The notes under the pieces: generated by a model
The model's input: the letters and a program-made list of their open reading frames with translations, nothing else
The model's database searches: none
Told to the model about the DNA's origin: nothing
In this document: piece by piece, positions 39,361 through 47,557 of the stretch
Layout of the letters: every line of letters begins with the position of its first letter
Position numbering within the stretch: the first letter of the stretch is position 1
Translations under genes and position numbers: made by a program
Source: JAJRZX01 sp964472295
GTDB lineage: Bacteria > Desulfobacterota > GWC2-55-46 > JADFVP01
Assembly: GCA_964472295.1 (NCBI GenBank)
Contig: CAYYJQ010000006.1
Location: 1-64,000 of the forward strand
Direction of reading: 5' to 3'
DNA length: 64,000 nucleotides

Positions 39361-40614
39361 TTACTTGGAGGCCCGCTTTTTAACGGTATTGTTCTCAAGG
39401 AGGGCGTCGAACTCGGCAAGACGCGCGGCTATAACAGGAGGTTCGGCTATCTTTCCGGCGAGGCACTCCTGAGTCTTGAGGCCGTTTCCTGTGACAGATA
39501 CCACTATGGACTCATCGCGCGGAATGCGGCCCTGCTCGATGAGTTTCTTCGTGACGCCGAGGGTAACGCCTCCAGCGGTCTCGGCGAATATGCCCTCTGT
39601 CTCGGCAAGGAGTTTCATGGCCTCTATTATCTCCTCGTCTGATACGTCCTCTGCCCAGCCGCCGCTATCCCTGATGGCCCGCGCCGAGTAGAAACCATCG
39701 GCAGGGTTGCCTATGGCAAGGGACTTGGCGATTGTATCTGGCATCACGGGGCGTATGAGTTCGCTCTCTTCCTTCACGGCGGTGACAATGGGCGCGCAAC
39801 CCGTGGCCTGAGCGCCATAGACCCTCGCGGGCTCGCCGTCCACGAGGCCCAGGGCCTTGAACTCCTTGAAGGCCTTCCATATCTTTGTGATGAGAGAGCC
39901 GCCCGCCATTGGCACGATAACGTGCCTCGGGAACTTCCAGCCCAACTGCTCGGCTATCTCGTAGCCAAAGGTCTTGGAGCCCTCGGCATAATAGGGCCTG
40001 ATGTTGATGTTCACAAAGGCCCAGCCGTACTTTCCGCCTATCTCGCTGCAGAGGCGGTTCACCTCGTCGTATGTGCCCTTTATGCCCACAAGGTTGGTGC
40101 CGTAGACAAGTGTTCCCGTTATCTTTGTCTGCTCAAGATCAAAGGGTATGAAGACAAAACTCTCAAGGCCGCAGGCCGCGGAGTTGGCGGCAACGGAATT
40201 GGCGAGGTTGCCCGTGGAGGCGCAGGCAACGACATCAAAACCCATCTCCCGGGCCCTTGAGATGGCCACGGAGACTACGCGGTCTTTAAACGAGAGCGTC
40301 GGGTAATTCACGGCGTCGTTCTTTATGTATATCTCCTTGACGCCAAGGGCCTCGCCAAGATTACGCGCCCGTATGAGAGGCGTGAAGCCCGAACTCATGC
40401 CAACCGTTGGCTCGGTGTCTATGGGGAGGAGCTCGCGGTAACGCCACATGTTTGGCCCCCGCGAAGTAATGACATCGCGGCTGATGGCCTTTCCTATCCT
40501 CTCGTAATCATAGTCCACCTCAAGGGGTCCGAAGCAGAACTCACAGACATGCACAGCCTCAAGGGGATAGCCCTTGCCGCACTCCCTGCACTTAAGTCTC
40601 TTCATGTACTTCAT
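39361..40614 (-). CDS. thrC: threonine synthase-like PLP enzyme (ThrC family) under SAM-I riboswitch
   Basis: This 417-residue fold type II enzyme has an N-terminal zinc ribbon (CRECGKG, CEFCFG), PLP lysine in PTLSFKDRVVSVA, STGNLANSVAANSA and the phosphate loop VPMAGGSLITK. Threonine synthase converts O-phosphohomoserine to threonine. Its gene is first in the sulfur block and is preceded by a SAM-I riboswitch, so it may instead, or also, make homocysteine from O-phosphohomoserine and sulfur. The ATG at 40614 has GGAGG ten bases before it; a second ATG at 40605 is too far. No other homoserine-pathway gene is nearby. Confidence 0.85.
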   Translation of the reverse strand: MKYMKRLKCRECGKGYPLEAVHVCEFCFGPLEVDYDYERIGKAISRDVITSRGPNMWRYRELLPIDTEPTVGMSSGFTPLIRARNLGEALGVKEIYIKNDAVNYPTLSFKDRVVSVAISRAREMGFDVVACASTGNLANSVAANSAACGLESFVFIPFDLEQTKITGTLVYGTNLVGIKGTYDEVNRLCSEIGGKYGWAFVNINIRPYYAEGSKTFGYEIAEQLGWKFPRHVIVPMAGGSLITKIWKAFKEFKALGLVDGEPARVYGAQATGCAPIVTAVKEESELIRPVMPDTIAKSLAIGNPADGFYSARAIRDSGGWAEDVSDEEIIEAMKLLAETEGIFAETAGGVTLGVTKKLIEQGRIPRDESIVVSVTGNGLKTQECLAGKIAEPPVIAARLAEFDALLENNTVKKRASK

Positions 40615-40693
40615 GAACGTTTTTCCTCCGCCTCTTACGTTAAAAAACCATGTAAACCCCGTGTCTTGTCTTTAAACGAAGGCAATTGCGGGC

Positions 40694-40722
40694 AAAAAAA
40701 AACTCTTCCTGATAAGAAGAGT
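40694..40722 (-). terminator. riboswitch-controlled terminator
   Basis: On the minus strand ACTCTTC and GAAGAGT form a stem around CTTATCAG-like loop sequence, followed by nine T. The segment CTTCTTATC in this hairpin can instead pair with GATAAGAAG at 40734-40742, the 3' strand of the aptamer P1. That is a standard antiterminator switch. Confidence 0.9.
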
Positions 40723-40733
40723 AGTGGGTATTT

Positions 40734-40852
40734 CTTCTTATCTTTCAGGATTTCCGCAAGAAATCCTGCTGGATTTAGCACCTGCCATGCCTTGCGGCAC
40801 CGGTTGCTGTGGTTTCACTGGGCCAGTCCCTCCACCACTCTGGATAAGATAT
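40734..40852 (-). promoter_or_regulatory. SAM-I (S-box) riboswitch aptamer
   Basis: The minus strand reads CTTATCCAGAGTGGTGGAGG, GACTGGCCCAGTGAAACC, CAGCAACCGG, AGGTGCTAAATCCAGCAG and ends GATAAG. These are the conserved S-box segments in order: P1 5' strand, kink-turn, GGCCC..GAAACC, GCAACC, GGTGCTAAATCC, P1 3' strand. CTTATC at 40843-40848 pairs with GATAAG at 40737-40742. SAM binding should stabilise P1, free the terminator, and stop transcription before the ThrC-like gene. Confidence 0.95.
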
Positions 40853-40874
40853 CCAAATATTCGATTGTCCTTGA

Positions 40875-40903
40875 ATACTAATATATCCTCAATGGGCTGT
40901 CAA
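40875..40903 (-). promoter_or_regulatory. sigma-70 promoter of the riboswitch transcript
   Basis: TTGACA at 40898-40903 and TAGTAT at 40875-40880 are separated by exactly 17 bases. Transcription would start near 40868, about 16 bases before the aptamer. Confidence 0.75.
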
Positions 40904-40942
40904 GGGATTTTTTCAATAGGTTAGAAGCAAGATGAGCCCCTC

Positions 40943-42067
40943 CTAAAGCGAACGCTTGAAGGTGAGCACGCTTACCGTAAGAGCAGTGAAGGAAAAACCC
41001 ACAAGATAAAGGAGATCGCCTGTGATGGCGCCAAGGCCCGCGCCCTTGAAGAGAACGGCCTTGAGGGCGTGTATGGAATAGGTCTCGGGGTTTATGGTGG
41101 CAAAGGCCTGTAGCCAGCCCGGGAAACTCTCCACAGGGTATATCGCCCCGCTCGGAAAGAAGAAAATCACGTTAAGAAAGCCCCCCATGATGCCCAGTAT
41201 CCTCGGGTGCGTGGCACGGCCCATGACAAGGAACATGAGGCCCTGAAGAGACAACGCCGAGAGCACGAAGACGGCAAGGACGTATAGAAAGTCCACTGGC
41301 CTGAGAAGGTTCCAGATATGGATGCCCGCCGTAAGGGTGCTCAGCAATAGCACTATCGTGGCGAGCACGGTTGTGATTACAAGCCCGCTTATGACAAGGG
41401 CCGCCACAATATCAAGGCGTGTAAGTGGCGTAAGAAAGTAACTCTCGTCAATGCCGAGGAACCTGTCCATTACCACGTTGAAGACGCCAGTTGTCATGGC
41501 CCCTATGAATATGGCCATTATGACCACCCCGGGTATAAGGCCCTGGTCATAGTCTATCTTTTTGTAGGTGTTTATGGAGCGCACGAGGACCTTTCCCCTC
41601 TCGAAGCGCCGTGGTATGAACTCGCTCCCAAGGCCGCTGACGGCCCCCCTCACGGCCCTCTCAATGGTCCCTGCGGATATGGACTCCACGTTGTCAAGAA
41701 AGAGCCCGACCGTGGCCGTCTCCCCCCGAAGGGCCTTTCTGGAAAAATCCCTGGGTATGAGGAGCACGGCCTTGAAGTTGCCGTCCTCAAGGGCGCCCAT
41801 GGCCGCGGCCTTGTCCGCAAGCGTTATTACCCGTATGGAGGCAGGTCCTTCCTCCACGGCGCGAAGGTTGTCCATGACCCTCCTCGCGTACTCGCCGTGG
41901 TCTTCATTCACCACGGCAACGGAGAGTTTCTTCAGTTCTCCCTGAAAGCTCGAACCCATGATGACGAGATAGACTATGGGCATGGCAATGGAGACGGCCA
42001 CGACAAAGGGGTTTCTGATGAATTTTCTGAGGTCCCTCTCAAGGAGGGCGAGTATGCGGTGAAACAT
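40943..42067 (-). CDS. ABC-2 family drug/lipid export permease
   Basis: This 374-residue protein has an N-terminal membrane helix (NPFVVAVSIAMPIVYLVIM), a large periplasmic region (residues 45-180), then five helices. GDLLYLVGFSFTALTVSVLTF closes it. This YhhJ/YbhR-like layout works with HlyD-type adaptors. It is the last gene of a three-gene efflux operon. The substrate is unknown. Confidence 0.9.
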   Translation of the reverse strand: MFHRILALLERDLRKFIRNPFVVAVSIAMPIVYLVIMGSSFQGELKKLSVAVVNEDHGEYARRVMDNLRAVEEGPASIRVITLADKAAAMGALEDGNFKAVLLIPRDFSRKALRGETATVGLFLDNVESISAGTIERAVRGAVSGLGSEFIPRRFERGKVLVRSINTYKKIDYDQGLIPGVVIMAIFIGAMTTGVFNVVMDRFLGIDESYFLTPLTRLDIVAALVISGLVITTVLATIVLLLSTLTAGIHIWNLLRPVDFLYVLAVFVLSALSLQGLMFLVMGRATHPRILGIMGGFLNVIFFFPSGAIYPVESFPGWLQAFATINPETYSIHALKAVLFKGAGLGAITGDLLYLVGFSFTALTVSVLTFKRSL

Positions 42068-42116
42068 GGCCTGTTACCGATCCATTGGCAAAGGAAAAAG
42101 GGTAAAAGCGGGCCTC

Positions 42117-43118
42117 TCAGGACATCTTTCCCGGCACGCCCGCGCCGATAAAAAAGTTTACCTTCTTCGCCTCTTCTTCCCTTATGTTCTTGCCTGTAAA
42201 GTGTATGAAGACGTCCTCAAGGCTCTTTTCCTTGAGGGCCAGTTTCGTAATGCCCGCGCCCCGTTCCTTGAGTCCACCGAGTAGCACGGGAAGTACTACG
42301 ACGGCGTCGTTCACGGCCACTACAAGGACATTATCGCGCTCCTCGCAGGAATCCACCCCCGAAAGGGTGCTTATCCACGGCAGGGCCTCGCCCGGCCCGA
42401 TGCCAGTAAGGCCAAGTTCTATTACGTCCTTACCGGGTATCATGGCCTTGAGGCCCGGCACAGTATCAAGGGCCACGATACTACCGTTGTCGATAATGGC
42501 CACGTGGTCGCAGAGCGACTCGGCCTCTTCCATGTAATGAGTTGTAAGAAGCACCGTAAGGCCGTCGTCCTCGCGGAACTTACGAAGGAGATCCCAGACC
42601 ACGTGACGCGTCTGCGGGTCAAGGCCAAGGGTGGGCTCGTCAAGGATAAGGAGCGTGGGCATATGCACAAGGCCACGGGCTATCTCTAACCTGCGCCTCA
42701 TGCCGCCCGAGTACGAGGCCACAAGGTCCCCTGACCTTGCCGTAAGACCCACCATCTCAAGAAGTTCGTCTATGCGCTCCCTCCTCTTCCTTCCCCTCAT
42801 GCCGTAAAAACGGGCGTATATGTCGAGGACCTCGCGGGCCGTAAGGTCAAGGTCAGTGGTCATGGCCTGTGGCACGACGCCTATCTGGCGGCGCACGTCC
42901 GCGCGGCGCGAGACCACGTCATAACCAGACACAGCGGCCTTGCCGCCCGTTGGTTTTATGAGGGTTGAGAGGATGCGTATGAGGGTGGTCTTTCCAGCGC
43001 CGTTTGGGCCAAGGAGTCCGAAAAAATCGCCTGACGGCACATTGAGGTCCACGCCCCCGAGGGCCTTCTTGGCGCCATACTCCTTTGTGAGCCCCTCTGT
43101 GAGTATTACAGGGGTCAT
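42117..43118 (-). CDS. ABC exporter ATP-binding protein (DrrA/YbhF-like)
   Basis: This 333-residue ATPase has Walker A GPNGAGKTT, signature YSGGMRRRLEIARGL, Walker B LLILDEPTLGLD and switch TTHYMEEAE. The C-terminal 100 residues (VVVLPVLLGGLKERGAGI, SLEDVFIHFTGK) are the DrrA-type regulatory domain. Its start overlaps the stop of the adaptor gene by four bases; the permease gene follows at 50 bases. Confidence 0.93.
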   Translation of the reverse strand: MTPVILTEGLTKEYGAKKALGGVDLNVPSGDFFGLLGPNGAGKTTLIRILSTLIKPTGGKAAVSGYDVVSRRADVRRQIGVVPQAMTTDLDLTAREVLDIYARFYGMRGRKRRERIDELLEMVGLTARSGDLVASYSGGMRRRLEIARGLVHMPTLLILDEPTLGLDPQTRHVVWDLLRKFREDDGLTVLLTTHYMEEAESLCDHVAIIDNGSIVALDTVPGLKAMIPGKDVIELGLTGIGPGEALPWISTLSGVDSCEERDNVLVVAVNDAVVVLPVLLGGLKERGAGITKLALKEKSLEDVFIHFTGKNIREEEAKKVNFFIGAGVPGKMS

Positions 43119-44203
43119 CTCAAAGCCTTTTCAGGGGGTTTCGAACCTTTATCCTGCCCATCGCTAAAAAATACCCTTACCTTACAGGTCATTCCGGGTT
43201 TTAGAAACCCGGCGGGCTCAAGGAGGCGGGCCTTTACACGGAAGGTCTTTATATCATGGGATACGCGCACAACATCCTTGTGAGTGGCGAACTCCCCAAG
43301 TTGCCCTATCTCGCTCACCCTTGCCTTGAATACTCTCTCCGGCGCCCCCTCTGTCCAGACCTCGGCGCGTGAGCCGAGGCAGAGCCTCGGTATATCCGTC
43401 TCGCCGATGTCCACCCTTGCCCAGATGTCATTCAAGTCGTAAATGGTATAAATGGCCTGCCCGGGCACGGCCATCTCCCCGGTCTCAAAGGCCTTGTAGG
43501 AGACAACGCCGCTTATGGGCGTTGTTATCTCGGCATAGGAGAGCCTTGTACGAAGAACGGCCTCTGTTGCCTCGTCCTTCCTGCGCTCGGCCCTTGCGGC
43601 GGCCACGGCGGCCTCTGCCCTCCTTACGGCCACGCGGGCATTACGGAGGCGGGCCTCCTCGGATTTCAACTTTGAGCGGGCCGCCTCAAGCGAGGCCTCG
43701 GCGGAATCATATGCCGCAAGGGCCCTGTCAAAGGCGCTCTTTGAGACAAAGCCCTTCTTAACAAGGGCGTCGATGCGTGTGTATTCCTTCTTCGCGTCAA
43801 GGGCAAGAGACTCTGCCTTCTTTACCTCTGAGCGCGCCGATTCTATGGCAAAACCTGCGGTCTCAACGGCAACGCGCCTGTCCTCAAGGTCTACGCGCGC
43901 CTCTTTTATGGCCGCAGTCGCAGACCCGACCCTGGCCCGCGCCTCGGCCACCAGGGCCTTGAGTTCATCTTTATCAAGGCGAAAAACCACGTCCCCTGCC
44001 TTGACACGGTCCCCTACCTCGCAACAGAGCCACTCGATGCGCTCGGCTATCTTCGGCGACAAGGCCACCTCCGTGGCCTCGATAGTCCCCGTAAGGACAA
44101 GAGAATCACCATTCCCCCCCGGGCCGCCGGAAAGATAATAGAACCAGGCCCCAATGGCAATGGCGAAGATGACAAGAATAGGAAATATCTTTTTTAAAAA
44201 CAT
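43115..44203 (-). CDS. HlyD-family membrane fusion protein
   Basis: This 362-residue adaptor has an N-terminal membrane anchor (FPILVIFAIAIGAWFYYL), a split lipoyl domain (VALSPKIAERIEW, then YAEITTPISGVVSYKAFETG), a long Ala/Glu/Arg coiled-coil hairpin (residues about 85-210), and a beta-barrel. I placed the start at the ATG at 44203, because the upstream 46 codons in frame translate a dispersed repeat. It bridges inner-membrane exporter and outer-membrane channel, the latter not encoded here. Confidence 0.9.
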   Translation of the reverse strand: MFLKKIFPILVIFAIAIGAWFYYLSGGPGGNGDSLVLTGTIEATEVALSPKIAERIEWLCCEVGDRVKAGDVVFRLDKDELKALVAEARARVGSATAAIKEARVDLEDRRVAVETAGFAIESARSEVKKAESLALDAKKEYTRIDALVKKGFVSKSAFDRALAAYDSAEASLEAARSKLKSEEARLRNARVAVRRAEAAVAAARAERRKDEATEAVLRTRLSYAEITTPISGVVSYKAFETGEMAVPGQAIYTIYDLNDIWARVDIGETDIPRLCLGSRAEVWTEGAPERVFKARVSEIGQLGEFATHKDVVRVSHDIKTFRVKARLLEPAGFLKPGMTCKVRVFFSDGQDKGSKPPEKALR

Positions 44204-44223
44204 CTTAAGAAAAACCCTTTCCC

Positions 44224-44339
44224 ACTTTCTTTTAGAAAAAAGAAAGTTTTTTGACCCTGCGGCAATGCTCCCCTGCTTTTTAGAGGCGTGTTCCCCTAAG
44301 AGACGCAAGGTGGCAGTAGGCTCCAAGCCAAAGAAAACC
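44224..44339 (-). repeat. GGTTTTCTTTG/CTTTCTTTT element, long form
   Basis: This copy lies inside the roughly 300-base leader of the efflux operon, 21 bases before the HlyD start. Minus-strand words: GGTTTTCTTTG, GCATTGCCGCAGGG, and palindrome ACTTTCTTTT/AAAAGAAAGT. Confidence 0.82.
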
Positions 44340-44496
44340 AATATCAGCGCATACTACCATAGGCCATAAAAACAACTTCACCAGCCCACAGACTCACCCA
44401 GATAAACGTAAGGCAAGGAAAACCAATATCAAGACACACTACTACTCACTTTAGAAGGAGCCTTGCCGAAACCCGCCGCCCCTCTGTCCCAAAGTA

Positions 44497-44536
44497 AGTA
44501 AGCACTTACTATATTACAGGACGTGTCTCTTGTCAA
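44497..44536 (-). promoter_or_regulatory. promoter with TetR-type operator for the HlyD-ABC operon
   Basis: On the minus strand TTGACA (44531-44536) and TATAGT (44508-44513) are separated by 17 bases. The -10 overlaps the inverted repeat AGTAAG-TG-CTTACT (44497-44510), which extends loosely outward. This word pattern is typical of TetR/AcrR operators guarding efflux genes. No tetR gene is in the window. Confidence 0.8.
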
Positions 44537-44556
44537 GGCATAAAAAGACTGTGTTC

Positions 44557-44585
44557 TTGACCATGAAGATGATTTATAGTATAAA
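44557..44585 (+). promoter_or_regulatory. promoter of tRNA-Gly
   Basis: TTGACC at 44557-44562 and TATAAA at 44580-44585 are separated by 17 bases. The predicted start is about nine bases before the tRNA. It is divergent from the efflux promoter 21 bases away. Confidence 0.8.
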
Positions 44586-44600
44586 AGACACCTTCAGGAC

Positions 44601-44674
44601 GCGGGCGTAATTCAATGGTAGAATGGCAGCTTCCCAAGCTGCACACGTGGGTTCGATTCCCATCGCCCGCTCCA
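44601..44674 (+). tRNA. tRNA-Gly (anticodon CCC)
   Basis: A complete 74-nt cloverleaf: acceptor GCGGGCG/CGCCCGC, anticodon stem GCAGC/GCUGC with loop UUCCCAA (anticodon CCC, reading GGG), T loop UUCGAUU, discriminator U and encoded CCA. A short T run follows at once. Confidence 0.95.
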
Positions 44675-44874
44675 TTTTTCTAAAATCCCTTTTCCCCTCC
44701 CCTCATATCCCTTGCAAGTCCTCAGAAAAATGGTATATTTTTATTATCAGCCGAATTAATTTTTTTTGACATCTTGCTCCAGATTTTTTGTCGGGTGTCG
44801 CTTCGCTCTACCCAAACTACGAATTCTTTCCATCTAAAAACAGGCGCTGTCCCTATTTAATTACGGAGGGTATC

Positions 44875-46374
44875 ATGGCCTCGGGAACTGACATCATTGA
44901 GTTAAGGAATCTTATTGGCAACGGATGGGTTTCAGGAGGGGGCGAGGAGTTTATTGACGAGAACCCCGCGGACACTTCTTCTATTGTGGCCCGAGGCAGG
45001 GCCTCCACAAGGGCGGATGTTGACAGGGCCGTCAAGGCGGCAAGAGAGGCATTTTCCATGTGGCGCCTTACGCCCGCGCCAAGGCGCGCCGAGATTATTT
45101 TCAATGCCGCCGAAAAACTCAAGAAAGAAAAACAGGCGCTTGGGGCCCTTGTAACGCGCGAGATGGGAAAGATTATAGCCGAGGGTCTTGGCGACGTGCA
45201 GGAGGCCATTGACATGGCCTACTTCATGGCAGGCGAGGGTCGGCGCCTTACGGGCGAGACCATGCCATCGGAACTTCCCTCAAAGGACTGCAAGACCTTC
45301 CGCGAGCCAATCGGCGTATTCGCCCTCATAACGCCATGGAATTTTCCAACGGCCATACCCGCGTGGAAGATATTTCCATCTATCATAGCCGGTAACACCG
45401 TGGTCTTCAAGCCATCGAGTTACACCCCTGCATCGGCAACGCGCCTTGTGGAGATACTCGCCGAGGCCGGGCTTCCCGCCGGGGTCCTGAACCTTGTCCA
45501 CGGCCCGGGCGAGTCTGTCGGAGAGTACCTCGCCACGCACCATGGAGTGGACGGACTTTCATTCACAGGTTCCTCGGTTGTTGGCGAGAACCTTGCCAGC
45601 CTCTGCTCGGGCCCCCTTAAGACCGTATCATGCGAGATGGGGGGCAAGAACCCCATTATCATCATGGACGACGCGAAACTGGATCTCGCCCTCGAGGGCG
45701 CGCTCTGGGGGGCCTTTGGCACAACAGGCCAGCGATGCACGGCGGCAAGCAGGCTCATTGTGCATGAGGCTGTTTACGACCGTTTTCTTGACATGCTCAT
45801 TACAGACACCGTCGGCCTCACAGTGGGCAACGGCCTTGACGAGAACACAGACGTAGGCCCCCTTATAAACGAGGCCCAGCTCAAGAAGGCCCTCTCTTAC
45901 GTTGAGGTAGGAAAAGACGAGGGCGCGGACCTTGTCCTTGGCGGAAAGGCGCTCAGTGACGGCAAATACGCCAAGGGTTTTTTCATGGAGCCCACCATAT
46001 TCGCCAATGTTACGCCCTCCATGCGTATAGCGCAGGAGGAGATCTTCGGCCCCGTGGTCTCGGTCATAAAGGCCCGTGGTCTTGACGAGGCCATAGAGAT
46101 AGCCAACAACGTGGAGTACGGCCTCTCGTCGTCCATCTACACGCAGGACGTGAATGCCTCTGCCGTGGCCGAGCGCGACCTTACGGCGGGTATTGTCTAC
46201 ATAAACGCCCCAACCATAGGGGCCGAGGTGCACCTGCCCTTTGGCGGCACTGGCAGGAGCGGGCTTGGCCACAAGGAGGCGGGCGGACGCGGCGGGGCCA
46301 TTGATATGTTCACCCGCGTAAAGGTGGTCTACAGAGATTTTAGCGGTATTCTACAAAAAGCGCAGATAGATTGA
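44875..46374 (+). CDS. NAD(P)-dependent aldehyde dehydrogenase
   Basis: This 499-residue ALDH has the cofactor/active-site motifs ITPWNFPTAIP, SFTGSSVVGE, the general-base Glu in SCEMGGKNP, and the nucleophile Cys in GTTGQRCTAASRL. The GQRCTA form is close to the ALDH7/semialdehyde group. GGAGGG lies a few bases before the ATG at 44875; the frame extends to 44788 through repeat-like DNA. A class III aminotransferase follows two genes later, so an amine-to-acid route (lysine- or GABA-like) is possible, but the substrate is not defined. Confidence 0.9.
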   Translation: MASGTDIIELRNLIGNGWVSGGGEEFIDENPADTSSIVARGRASTRADVDRAVKAAREAFSMWRLTPAPRRAEIIFNAAEKLKKEKQALGALVTREMGKIIAEGLGDVQEAIDMAYFMAGEGRRLTGETMPSELPSKDCKTFREPIGVFALITPWNFPTAIPAWKIFPSIIAGNTVVFKPSSYTPASATRLVEILAEAGLPAGVLNLVHGPGESVGEYLATHHGVDGLSFTGSSVVGENLASLCSGPLKTVSCEMGGKNPIIIMDDAKLDLALEGALWGAFGTTGQRCTAASRLIVHEAVYDRFLDMLITDTVGLTVGNGLDENTDVGPLINEAQLKKALSYVEVGKDEGADLVLGGKALSDGKYAKGFFMEPTIFANVTPSMRIAQEEIFGPVVSVIKARGLDEAIEIANNVEYGLSSSIYTQDVNASAVAERDLTAGIVYINAPTIGAEVHLPFGGTGRSGLGHKEAGGRGGAIDMFTRVKVVYRDFSGILQKAQID

Positions 46375-46531
46375 TACACCTGTCTTCCTTAAATAACGCC
46401 CTGGGTATTTGCTATTATTTTAGCGGTATTCTGCAGAAGGCGCAGATAGACTGATAAATCGGTCTTTCTTAAATTGCGCCCGGGGTCTCACTATTATCTT
46501 TGCGGCGTACTGCAGAAGGCGCGGATAGATT
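46337..46531 (+). repeat. 80-bp tandem repeat built from the ALDH 3' end
   Basis: The last 38 bases of the ALDH gene and 42 bases after it form a unit beginning ATTTTAGCGGTATTCTACA at 46337. It recurs at 46417 (period 80) and in part at about 46496 (period 79). Each copy retains GCGCAGATAGA or GCGCGGATAGA followed by a stop in the same relative frame. The first copy is coding; the others are downstream relics. Confidence 0.88.
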
Positions 46532-46534
46532 AGT

Positions 46535-46578
46535 GCGGGCAGGTCGCCCCCTCGCAAAGCAGGGGCGGACCTGCCCGC
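46535..46578. repeat. long GC-rich hairpin before the ferritin-like gene
   Basis: GCGGGCAGGTC and GACCTGCCCGC pair as an outer 11-bp stem, with an inner GCCCC/GGGGC stem. It has no T run. It ends 65 bases before the ferritin-like gene. Confidence 0.75.
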
Positions 46579-46642
46579 AAGAAGTTTGCAAAACACATAC
46601 TCCAGTGGTATAATCGCCGCAAAATTCATAGAGGAGGTTCCA

Positions 46643-47134
46643 ATGTGCGCTCTTAACTTCTCTGGCAGCGAGGTCATAGAGATGGCCTTGAAGATAGAGG
46701 AAAACGGCATGAAGTTCTACACCGACGCCTTCAAGGAGGCAAGGGACGAAAGAGTGAAAGGTCTCTTCAAGAAACTCGCCATTGAGGAGGCCCACCATAT
46801 AAAGACTTTCGGCAAGATGAAGGACCTTGTAAAGGACGAGTACGTCTCCGAGGGTTTTGACCCCTACATAACAGAGGCGTCGGATTATCTCCGCTCCATG
46901 GCCGACTCCGAGGTCTTCAAGAACCCTGAGGGAGGAGCCATCTTCGCAGGGGAGATTACAAACCCTACAGAAGTCCTTGACTTTGCCATTGGCATGGAAA
47001 AAGACTCCATAGAGTTCTACAGGGAGTTCGAGAAGGTAATCGTCGAGAAGGACAGGGACGTGATCAATGCCCTCATAGAGCAGGAAGAGGAGCACCTCGC
47101 CCTGCTTGCTGATCTCAGGAAAGAATACAACTAA
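46643..47134 (+). CDS. ferritin-like / rubrerythrin-family di-iron protein
   Basis: This 163-residue four-helix protein has iron-ligand motifs KIEENGMKFY, AIEEAHHIKTF, AIGMEKDSIEFY and EQEEEHLALL. It lacks the rubredoxin domain of true rubrerythrin. GAGGAGG lies just before the ATG at 46643. Expected role: peroxide reduction or iron handling in the cytosol under oxidative stress. A Cys-rich small protein follows and may replace the missing rubredoxin function, which is an inference. Confidence 0.88.
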   Translation: MCALNFSGSEVIEMALKIEENGMKFYTDAFKEARDERVKGLFKKLAIEEAHHIKTFGKMKDLVKDEYVSEGFDPYITEASDYLRSMADSEVFKNPEGGAIFAGEITNPTEVLDFAIGMEKDSIEFYREFEKVIVEKDRDVINALIEQEEEHLALLADLRKEYN

Positions 47135-47170
47135 GCCCTTTGCTCTTAAAAGATGGAGGAGTCCTCTCCC

Positions 47171-47419
47171 ATGACAGAATACGTAAAGACCTATCACTGC
47201 CCCACCTGCGACGGCCTTGCCAGCGGCAGGGGGCACCTCTGCCACCCGCGCGCCGGGGCCGGGCCCTATGAGTGCGAGTTCTGCGGTAAGACCACTGATG
47301 ACGCCCGCCATGTCTGCGGGCCCATGGTGGACAAGATCGAGTACACATGCCGGAAATGCGGCCGTCTCGCCATATACGATACCATGCTCTGCGAGCCCGA
47401 GCCCATAGACGCTGACTGA
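47171..47419 (+). CDS. small cysteine-rich (zinc-ribbon/rubredoxin-like) protein
   Basis: This 82-residue protein has three CxxC-type pairs (CPTCDG, CEFCGK, CRKCGR) and extra lone cysteines (LCHP, VCGP, LCEP). It could bind two or three zinc or iron ions. AGGAG lies nine bases before the ATG at 47171, which decides the start over the ATG at 47153. I recognise no family. It follows the ferritin-like gene by 36 bases. Confidence 0.75.
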   Translation: MTEYVKTYHCPTCDGLASGRGHLCHPRAGAGPYECEFCGKTTDDARHVCGPMVDKIEYTCRKCGRLAIYDTMLCEPEPIDAD

Positions 47420-47557
47420 GCGGGCGGGAGTCTATACCAGGGCAGGCCCAATATCTTATCTGCTTTATCAAGATAATATGAGAACCATTTGATTTACAAA
47501 AATTTTCTTGGCCACCCCCAACTGGGCGAAAAGGCCCTCTCCTCCAGGTGAGAAAAA

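Noticed and set aside
44204..44341. 46-residue N-terminal extension of HlyD
   Set aside because: These codons translate the dispersed GGTTTTCTTTG element; the membrane anchor starts right after the ATG at 44203.
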